Source of the DNA: Mitragyna speciosa
Lineage: Eukaryota > Streptophyta > Magnoliopsida > Gentianales > Rubiaceae
Assembly (NCBI GenBank): GCA_024721245.1
Contig: CM045556.1
Coordinates: 21,289,837-21,353,836, forward strand
DNA length: 64,000 bases
Reading direction: 5' to 3'
In this document: positions 20,729 to 29,576 of the stretch, one piece after another
Numbering within the stretch: position 1 is the stretch's first letter
Layout of the letters: every line of letters begins with the position of its first letter
Notes under the pieces: generated by a model
What the model was told of the DNA's origin: nothing
Database searches by the model: none
What the model saw: the letters and a program-made list of their open reading frames with translations, nothing else
Translations under genes and position numbers: made by a program

Positions 20729-23535
20729 CTAATTTATATGTGGACAATTTCTCCTATTATGGCCGGGCTGGTGACATTGCCTGCATCTACGTGGCTCATC
20801 AGGTTGTCGTTGGTCCATCTCGTTCCGAATGCGGCTTGCTCGAACACGTCCTGGACGACGATCTACGAATTGGCTATCATCAGCTTGCATCTTCCAATTT
20901 GGCTCTATCCAATAATCAGGGTGAGCCAACGGATAGAAATTACTTGAATATTGTGTAATATGTGTATTTCGCGTATACACATGGTCAAAAAGCATATAAG
21001 GATCCGCATTTCTCTGTCTACAAACAGCCATGGCATGTGAACACGGCAATTTGAACATTTGCCATTTACCACATGTGCATTTCTTATCGTGATAATTAAC
21101 TGTGTGCAAGTTCCCACCTCTGTTATGCAATCCGCGGCGAGTTATAACCTCATACACACCATTGGAAACATCAAATTCTCGGACTCTATGTCCTTGTCCC
21201 TTTTGATCTGCCTTTATATATTTTTTCCAAATTCTCGGTGGGAATGGATATTGATAATGTGCTGCCTGTTCCCTGTTCTCATTGAAGAGTTTCACTGTTC
21301 GTCGAAATGTCAAATCAATACATGCTTTGATGGGCATTTGTCTTATCCCCCGTAAGATGTTGTTGTAACTTTCAGAGATATTCGTAGTAGTAATGCCCCA
21401 GCGATGACCGCCATCGTGTACAAGAGACCACTTCTTTACACCGATCTGTTTGAGATATTCCCAAGCTTCTCGATCATGACGTTTTAATAATCTCTTGCTT
21501 TCATTCCACTTGCGCATCTGTTTGGCATATCCAAGTGACCATACCAAATTTTTTAATTTTGTTCCTCTAAATCTGGTCATTAAATTACTACGAACATGCC
21601 GAAGACAAAACCTGTGATACGTGAATGGTTCACGCAGGTACTCTGCATTTTCCATGGCATTAATTATCCCACCGTGTCTATCAGAGATAATGCAAATTGG
21701 CTTCCGACCCCTGCACAACGTACTGATAGAATTGTTGCAAAAACCAGCCCCAACTCGCATTTGTCTCCTCATCGACAATTGCATACGCTAGAGGTAAAAT
21801 GCGATTGTCTGCATTCATCGTCACTGCCACAAGCAACTTTCCTTTGTATTCACCCCGCAAGTGGGTACCATCAATGCACACAACAGGCCTGCACGTAGAG
21901 AAAGCATCAATTACTGGACCAAAAGTCCAAAATATATACCTAAAAACTTTGACATTCTGAGCACTGCATGGATGATGGAGAAACTTCACTACAGTACTGG
22001 GATTAGATTGAATCAAGGCACTGATATATTTAGGTAACACCGCAAAATTTGAATCCCAGTCACCATAAACCATCTGGATAGCCTTCCTACGACCGTACCA
22101 ACCCTTCTTGTAGGATATGTTAACGTGTAGGAGCTCCTTGATATCATCCATTATGTTCTTTACCTTGTACGCAGGATCAATCTCAATTGAGTGCATTATC
22201 TGATGCGCAATCACTGCAGATGTTAAACTTCGATTATTGTTGCCCTGCGATGAGCCAAGACATATATGATTGTTCACCCATTTAGTAATTTCCCACATTC
22301 CGTGTGATTTCTTGCAAAGTGCTCGAATACACCAGTCACAATTGTTGTAATTTGGTGCAGCCGATGTAGCAGGAGTATCAAGAGCAAATTTGCATTTAGG
22401 CCGCCCACGTCCTCTTCTTACTTTCTACTACTCTGAACTCCCTATTATGTCGTATTGACCACAATCTTATTGCTTCTGTTAGCTGTTCCTTACTTTGAAA
22501 AAGCATACGTAAGCGGATGTCAGGATTTTCCTCACAATACATGTACATCTGCTCCGTATCTTCTTTATCAGTTGGATCGTAATCATGATTGAATACCAAG
22601 ATCATCAAAAAATGACAATCCAGTCGGAACATACTCTCGCGGAGGCACCTCTGGTGGGACAACATTTTGCCGCATTTCAGTTGAAATTTCATGTTCATTT
22701 TGGTAATTTTGGCTTTGAATCTCGCCAAAATTTTGTGGATCATATTGGTGCATATGGTCGCCAACATCAGTTTCCAAGTTATTATCAGATTCGGGAGATA
22801 ACACATTATCTGATTCGGCATCATCATTGTCATCATCCGATGATGAACTATCGGATCGTACCAATCTTCCCTCAGACTGCACCAGTCCTTTCTATAGGAT
22901 TATCGCATCGAGGGCTATTATAACTAGTGCTAGGGATAGAACTGATGCCATGTACTGGCGTTTCCCCAATGCCACTGTGAGGATGCATGCCGGATGTACC
23001 GCATTGTTCCTCTAAATGATGACCCTGTTGCTCAAAACTCTGTACAGGTGTGTATGTATTTGCCATGCTAGTTGACACCATTGAACTGTTATACTGGGAA
23101 GGATACGGAATCTGGGACGGGTTCTGTGGATACAGAAATGGATTTAGCAAAGACATCATAGGACCAGTATCGTTGATCCACCAGTCAGTTCGTGCGGAAG
23201 GTGCTTCAACAATTTCCTCTGTTTGAATATAAAATTCAGCAGCATAGCCCTCAATAGCATCGTTCAAGTTATAAATTATCTCCAATGTATCGTCATCCTA
23301 TTATCGGAAATTCACTAAACATCGAGGGACCACATGGACATTTCAAAATAATATTCAATTTGAAGCGACTTCTTTCCAATCTCATGTAATGATATATCTT
23401 TTCCAACAGCTGATCGTAACTAATTCTATGGTTGAGTACGAACCCGACGTTACAACGTCGTGGCTCGTAATGCAATCCCCCTTCGTATCGTATTTCACCT
23501 CCCCAGTATAGCATAACTCCAAAAGGTAAAACCAT
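20729..23535 (-). pseudogene. MULE (MuDR-type) transposase, about five frameshifts
   Basis: ATG at 23535. The N-terminus (FGVMLYWGGEIRYEGGLHYE) and a tyrosine/serine-rich segment are followed by the MuDR N-terminal domain (RMLFQSKEQLTEAIRLWSI, REFRVVES) and the zinc-binding CDWCIRALCKKSHGMWEITK. The catalytic core has VVCIDGTHLRGEYKGKLLVA (first Asp), CIISDRHGGI (second Asp) and NISESYNNILRGI (Glu). A SWIM finger CTCGKWQMFKLPCSHAMAVC and a C-terminal knuckle CRQCHQPGHNRRNC complete it. The frame changes near 23294, 22885, 22590, 22420 and 21715; neighbouring peptide segments continue across each, so these look like single-base indels and not introns. All three acidic residues survive. Confidence 0.9.
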
Positions 23536-25560
23536 CTTCCTGTTTATAATGTGATGAAGAAATTACATAATTTTTACTTACTTATTTTGCAATAATTTTT
23601 AACTTGAAGGTAATTTTAATAATTATCTAATATATATATATATATATATAAGCACATAGAGGCTTAAGTGATTTAACAATTAATGTATTTTCGAAAATTA
23701 GCCTTAATCTCTAAACTCTTTAGTCAATTAAGTAAGGGGCTTAGATGGAAACAACAATTGTTAAATTAAACTAGTCCTAATCAAAATCAATCTTTACTAA
23801 ACGTCTCTTAAGTCTTATAAGATAAGAATTTATTTAGAATTTAATTACATCTTTAGTCAATTAAGTAAGGGGCTCGAATGGAAATAACAAAGCTTTTAAT
23901 TAATTTACTCATAATCAAATTCAATCTTTTATGAAACATCTATTAAGTCATACAGGATAAAAATTTAATTAGAATTAACTACATGCAAATCATTGGAAAG
24001 AAATTGAATATTATATGGATGTACAAAAGATTGAATTTATCTTAAGACATAAAAAGATAAATTGGCGATACAAGTTTACCCTGATGAATATTATTTCAAA
24101 AAAGTCACTTGAATATAATTTTAAAAATATAGAGACTATACTAAAAGTCATTCTTTATACTCTTAATCAAATATACTTTCAAAACTCAATTTGAATATAA
24201 TTTTAAAAGTACAGGAGACTACACTAAAAGTCATTCTTTATACTTTTAATCAAACATAATTTCAAAATTCAATTTGAAGAAACAATTTTATTTAAATGGA
24301 AATCAACGTAGTCAACAACATGCTCTTTTAAACTTTAAACAATGATAAAGCATGCACTGAGTTCACCAATGGCATGCTTAGTCATTGATTTAGAAAGCAT
24401 TTTGATTTTATAAATTAGTTTTTATTTTAAATTAGAAAAGATTAAATATTTGGTATAATTCTATTTTATTATGAATTTATCTCATACACAAAAAAAGCAT
24501 GTTCTTTGGCAATTTTTCTTCCAATGTAATATTATAAATTCAAAAATAATAATCACATTAATGTACACCCTCTTAAATACGGTGAAACCCTAGTCAACAC
24601 GATTATTAGGAAAAAAATATATTAAAAGCTCCATGTTTGAATATTATTGTAATGCCTAATAAATTTCACATAAATATTATTGTACTATCAATTTCAGGTT
24701 ATTTTCCCATAGATTATTTCCTATACATAGATTATTTCTTATATATCAAATTAAAAAGAATTCAAGAAATTAGATTACTAGGAAAATTTAAATATAGTAT
24801 ATATATTTTCTCTTTATAGTTTATTTAAGTTAGGGGGGTTTAATTGAATTATTTAGTTGCTAGAAATCAGATTATGTATATGGCACCACTACCAATATTA
24901 ATTATTAAAAATGAGATCATATATTATACTAAGTCTAAAAAGGGCAACATATATGGATCCCATATCTGTAAAGTGAAAATTGGTGAAAATAAATGAACGA
25001 CAAATTGAATTAGTCAAAATGTTGTTACACAGTTTTTTTTCTTTGACATTATTTGCTATTTGTCACTAAGTAATTGTTCTTTGAATTTATTAATTACATT
25101 ATATTTTTTTCTTTACATTTAAATAGAATCTAGAGAAAATTTTAGATTATATGTTTCTAATAATGTAAATTTAATATTTTGACTGAGAAAACTTGAACAA
25201 GAACTTGTTGTTTTTCCTTCACATATTTTGTATAGGTTTAATTTTGTTTCTTATTTCTCTTCAGATTCCTAAGGCAACAACGACAACCACACAAATTAAA
25301 CAATTAGGCAGAATGTTTATTTATGTTTCAAATTTGACAAGTTGATTTCCATTGGTCCAAGCACTTGTTAGTCTGCCACTTATCTACCATTTCTATTCAT
25401 TTATTCTACCTAACGCAATAGACATAGTGAATACATAGATTTAAGCATGCCAAATCACTAGTAAAACCAAATAATCTACATGCACAAAGTAAATAATTTA
25501 CAAATAATTTAAAGTAAATAATTTACATTAATAACTAAATTAAAGTTAAGATATCTGACC
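23536..25560. other. MULE right arm, outer part: AT-rich, direct repeats
   Basis: No gene. A (TA)n run at about 23628-23650 lies ~95 bp upstream of the transposase ATG and could serve as its TATA region. A ~130-bp direct repeat with GTCAATTAAGTAAGGGGCT occurs at about 23723 and 23854. An ~80-bp repeat with AAGTCATTCTTTATACT occurs at about 24147 and 24226. The rest is featureless AT-rich sequence. Confidence 0.55.
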
Positions 25561-25684
25561 TAGATATTTAGAGAATTTGAGAAATGTTATCCAAAATGGG
25601 AAGAATGGCCTTCAATACAATAGAATTGCCTTGCTGATAGGGAAGAATGTCCGTCAACCACCAACTGAAATGGAGCTGCTCAGC

Positions 25685-25905
25685 GTGAAGACCAACTGAA
25701 ATGGAAGCTAGGATTGCTTCGGTAATCAATGTGAAGACCAACTAAAATGGAAGAGTGTGAAGACCAGGATTGCTTCGGTGTGAAGACCAGGATTGCTCCG
25801 GCTAAAGGACGACTAAAATGCTTTGGTGACTGAAGACTTGTTTCGGCAGAATTGGAAGAAGAACAATCGAAGACTTGTTTCGGTAGAATAGGAAGAGGAA
25901 ATGCT
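25685..25905. repeat. Short tandem repeats TGTGAAGACCAGGATTGCTTCGG
   Basis: Variants beginning (T)GTGAAGACCA occur at 25685, 25731, 25756 and 25779; two end GGATTGCT(T/C)CGG and two carry AACT(G/A)AAATGGAAG. Two further GAAGACTTGTTTCGG words follow at about 25838 and 25869. The block sits in the right arm, between the AT-rich part and the hairpin. Confidence 0.7.
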
Positions 25906-25953
25906 GCTTTGGTTATCAAAATTGGAGATTCAAGCATGCGTTTTAAAGGCAAC

Positions 25954-26013
25954 TGACAGCGCAAGTGCGAAATGCGCTGTCTTCAGACAGCGCATTTCGC
26001 ACTTGCGCTGTCA
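25954..26013. repeat. Perfect 29-bp-arm hairpin in MULE right arm
   Basis: Bases 25954-25982 (TGACAGCGCAAGTGCG then AAATGCGCTGTCT) are exactly complementary to 25985-26013, with the 2-base loop TC. Each arm is itself a quasi-palindrome: GACAGCGCA...TGCGCTGTC. The same plan in a different sequence occurs in the left arm (GACAACGCATTT...AAATGCGTTGTC). Confidence 0.95.
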
Positions 26014-26094
26014 GGTCACGAGACTCTGCACCGGCAGGGAAAAACACAGCTTCGGATAGGCTTTGTAAAAGAAAACAAGATTCCGACAGACTTA

Positions 26095-26204
26095 TTCTGA
26101 CAACGCAATTCCAAATTGCGTTGAATCCAATTTCAGAACACCCATTCAAAATCATCTCACTTGTAGACACATTTTCAAAATGAACCTAAACTTGGGATTA
26201 ACTC
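26095..26204. repeat. Right terminal inverted repeat of the MULE
   Basis: It is the inverted partner of 15766-15875. Its inner end has the palindrome CAACGCAATT-CCA-AATTGCGTTG (about 26101-26123), the positional counterpart of CGCATTTTGAAAATGCG in the left copy. Confidence 0.88.
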
Positions 26205-26214
26205 GAAGACTAAA

Positions 26215-27038
26215 GAGAGACCTCGGATATGTAAACAACAAGGCACTTCAATTGCACAAGAGAGAATATCCCTTAACAAACTAGAATGCCAGTATTTCTT
26301 CACATTTTTTATACTAATTTTTAGCAAGTAAGCACTCTTCAAAATTACAACGGAAATAACAATGACCAAAACTTGATTGTTGGGATAAATTGGGGGAATA
26401 CGTTCCACAATATTATAATACCAATAAAATGATAGTTATGCACACTAATAGCCAAGATAAATTCTTAAAATACAAAAAAAAATTTTATTTTTATTGTAAA
26501 TAAAAAATGAGCAAATTAACAAATTAAAGCTGAAAATAAAGATAATAACTAAAAATGAACAAATTAACTCATAATGTGAAAAACCAAAATACAGAGATAA
26601 AATTTACTAAAGGAACAGAAATTCTCAATAATTTTTTTTCTTTATTGTACAACAAAATTAAATTTAATGACTAAAATAAACAAATTAACTCATAATGCGA
26701 ATAATTGAAATTACAGCGATTTCTCAAAATTGATGCTAATAATAAAAATGAACAAATTAACTCACAACTAGTGTTGAAGCCTCACGCATTTGCGTGAGGG
26801 TGCCCAGTGGATGGGCTCGAATTTTTGAAATATGTGTGTAAAATTGTATTGCCATAGGGGAAAAGAAATTATAAACTTGCTACAACAACAATTGGATATG
26901 TTGGCTCTATATGTAAAGCTAGTAAAGTAATGGAAACCCTTTTAACATATCCTCAAGATAGCAGAGGTTACAATAACAAATACTTCGTCAACTATCGAGA
27001 CGTCAATCCCAATGACACCCAAGCCATCCAAGAACTCC
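26215..27038. other. Spacer with ~100-bp AT-rich repeats and a short hairpin repeat
   Basis: AACAAATTAACTCA(T/C)AA recurs at about 26554, 26676 and 26748, each with related flanks, giving a loose tandem array. At about 26765-26865 lies ACTAGTGTTGAAGCCTCACG with the hairpin CCTCACGCA-TT-TGCGTGAGG, followed by GGCTCGAATTTTTGAAATAT. A related segment occurs at 50754-50815. No gene is recognised; a short open frame (GYNNKYFVNYRDVNPNDTQA, about 26955-27040, plus strand) is interrupted by the hAT element that follows. Confidence 0.45.
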
Positions 27039-27046
27039 TCCACTGT

Positions 27047-27438
27047 TAGAGCTGTAAACGAGTCGAGCCAAGTCCAGCCGAGTATTGCCAGTTCGAGTTT
27101 GTGTTCGTTTAATAAACGAGCCAAACTGAGCCAAGTTCATTTATTAAATGAGGTCAAATTTGTGTTCGAGCTCGACTTGTTTAGCTATACGAACGAGCCA
27201 AACTTGAGCTTTCACGAGTCAAGTCGAACTTTATTCATGAACAGCTCTGTTCAAATAAGTGTAAAAGTGTTATTCGAGCCAAGCCGAGTCGAGTATCTCA
27301 TGCCCGAACTCTTGTTCGTTTATTAAACGAGCTCGCTCGTTTAATAAGCTAGCCAAAATTTGTGTTTGAACTTGGCTCGTTTAGCTTCATGAACGAGCTG
27401 AACTCGAGCTTTCACGAGCCGAGTCGTTTAAAGCCTTA
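27047..27438. mobile_element. Short non-autonomous hAT-type element
   Basis: The 392-bp element starts TAGAGCTGTAAACGAGTCGA and ends CGAGTCGTTTAAAGCCTTA, imperfect inverted copies. Flanks are TCCACTGT (27039-27046) and TCCACCGT (27439-27446), an 8-bp duplication with one mismatch. The body is packed with GAGCC/GGCTC and CGAG/CTCG words that can fold. Ends and duplication length fit hAT. Confidence 0.8.
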
Positions 27439-27570
27439 TCCACCGTACTTATACCTATTCCATCTGGGTCCTGAAGAAGGTTAAATATTCATTCATATCC
27501 AAAATTCACAAACCCATTTGCATATAAGTAGAATACTACAAACTAATGATAAACGAAAATGATAAACTTC

Positions 27571-27606
<36 letters not shown>

Positions 27607-27642
27607 CAAAACTCAAATCTTCCCTCATTCCCTCCTCTCACA

Positions 27643-28496
27643 ATGGCTTTTCCTATATCATTTCCCTCCTACATTGTTATCTTCATGTTCTTGATGATGT
27701 CTTGCAAATTGGGCACATCATCAAATTCATCTCAACTTTGCGAGCCCATTTATCCACCAAAATTAGTTCCAGTATACAAGAGAGACAATGACTTGCTGCA
27801 ATTTCCAGAGGACCTAGAATTCTTGGAAGCAGAATTTTTCCTGTGGAGCGCCTTAGGGCATGGACTAGACGTTGTTGAGGCTGAATTGGCCAAGCGAGGC
27901 CCTCCTCCGATTGGTGCCCAAAAGACAAATCTTGATCTTCTTACAAAGAATATTATCACCGAATTTGGCTATCAAGAAGTTGGCCATCTCAGGGTGCTTA
28001 GAGATACTATAGGCCTGTTCAAAAGACCACAGCTGGATCTTCGTGCTGAAAACTTTGCAAAGCTCTTCGATGCAGCATTTAGATACATCCCCTTATCCAG
28101 GGCTATCGAAGCGAGCTTCTTTTAGTGGGACTCCTAAGAGTTGAATCAGGCCAAGATGCAGTAATCAAAACGTACCTCTATGAACGAGCTGAAGAAGTAG
28201 TGTATCCATACAAACAAACTATAGCCGAGTTTACAATCAAAATTTCAGAGCTCAGAAACAAGTTGGGCATGTGTGGCATTAAAGACGAAGGCATCTTTGT
28301 CCCACATGAGCTTGGCGCAGAACAGAAGATTTCAAATAATGTTTTATCTGTCGATTCTTACTCACTTTCATATGACAGGACTCAACAACAAATACTTAGG
28401 ATTGTTTATAGTACCGGCAATGAGCACGTTCTAGGAGGATTCTTTCCTAATGGAGGCAACGGGAAAATAGCAAGGAAGTTTCTCAAGAAAGAGTAG
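27643..28496 (+). pseudogene. Desiccation-related protein (PCC13-62-like), broken
   Basis: ATG at 27643, then a hydrophobic signal peptide (MAFPISFPSYIVIFMFLMMS). The ferritin-like domain begins DLEFLEAEFFLWSALGHGLD, then GPPPIGAQKTNLDLLT and GYQEVGHLR. The frame stops at 28123-28125. The rest continues in other frames: GLLRVESGQDAVIKTYLYER, PHELGAEQKIS, GNEHVLGGFFPNGGNGKIAR, ending 28496. Compared with family members a core segment of roughly 35 residues (the DPYANSINY-to-GLTGYVG part) is missing around 28090, with nearby indels. In the family these are secreted or vacuolar proteins linked to dehydration. An (AT)n tract at about 27572-27606 lies just upstream. Unlikely to be functional. Confidence 0.9.
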
Positions 28497-29331
28497 ATAT
28501 ACAGACATGTGCACTCGATAATAAGGATCGGCTCAATAATTGGTATTATGGATTGTGATTACTAGACAATAATGATGGAATAATGAAGATATGATGTCTA
28601 GCATTAGTAGTTTTATTACTACTATTTCTTTCATTTTTATCTCATTCATGCTGTTGATGTCATGGTTCAAAGTCGCGGTCGCGGTCGCGGCTCGTACCGT
28701 TTCACATCGGTCTCGACATATCGATCGCGGTTTCGGCGAGATACATATTTTAAAATATTTTTTATTTTAAAAAATATAAATAATCATTTAAATATAAAAA
28801 AAATGCTAAACAAAAAAATAATAAAGAAAATTTCTAAAATGTAATATTTTTACCTATATAAAAAACTCATTAATTAAAACTAAAAAAAATATAAAATAGC
28901 ACAAAAAACAAACAAAAATGTAAAATAGCACAAAAAATTATTAATCATATTAAAAACAAACATGCAAAATAACACCAAAAGAAAATATTAATCAAACTAA
29001 GACTAATCAAACATACAAACAAAAAAAAAACTATAAAAAACAATAAACAACAATAACATAAAAAAAGAGTTACCCAAAAAAAAAACATAAAAAAAGAGTC
29101 AAATTACGAACAAATTAACAATAAAACTCATTAATCCAATTACAAACAAAAATAACTTAAAACCCATTAATCAAACTAAGAGCTAAACAAAAAAACTAAA
29201 AAAGAGATTTGCCCAATTGTCCATCTTTTTTCTTTAAACATAGAAGATCATAAAATCATACAAAAAAACAAAAACAAACCCACCCCTATTTCTCGATCAT
29301 AGAATCATAAAATCCTCAATTTCCATTCTCT

Positions 29332-29442
29332 GATCACCAGATGCAAGTTGCCCCATATGTAACTATATACGACTGTTTACCTATCAATACAATTATTCTG
29401 ACTTTTGGAGAGTTAAAAAAAAAAAAAGACCACCAGATGCAA
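29332..29442. mobile_element. 81-bp poly(A)-tailed insert with 15-bp target duplication
   Basis: GATCACCAGATGCAA (29332-29346) and GACCACCAGATGCAA (29428-29442) flank an 81-bp segment ending in thirteen A residues. This is the signature of LINE-mediated retroposition (a SINE or a 5'-truncated LINE). I do not recognise the body. Confidence 0.6.
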
Positions 29443-29576
29443 CCGCCAAAAAGTGGATAGAAGCCATTGCAGCCCAAGAATTCTCTAGCCACTCCAATCA
29501 GCATCGAGATCTTGTTGTTCTTCGGGCATAGAAGAAGGGCCACTCAAAACACAAACCTTCGCCGACAATTTCCATC

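Larger units (their letters stand above)
15766..26204 (-). mobile_element. Complete Mutator-like element (MULE) carrying a plant mobile domain gene
   Basis: Both ends are visible: GAGTTAATTCCAAATTTGGG at the left and the inverted TTGGGATTAACTC at the right. The element is flanked by a perfect 10-bp direct repeat GAAGACTAAA (15756-15765 and 26205-26214), within the 8-11 bp range of MULEs. The terminal inverted repeats extend about 110 bp. Reading from the right on the minus strand: arm, transposase (23535-20729), 238-bp gap, PMD gene (20490-18143), then a repeat-rich left arm. Size is 10,439 bp. Both genes are damaged, so the copy cannot move itself. Confidence 0.93.

Noticed and set aside
25954..26013. 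Terminator or CRISPR-like hairpin
   Set aside because: Plant DNA context, no array of spaced repeats; better explained as part of the palindromic MULE arm.
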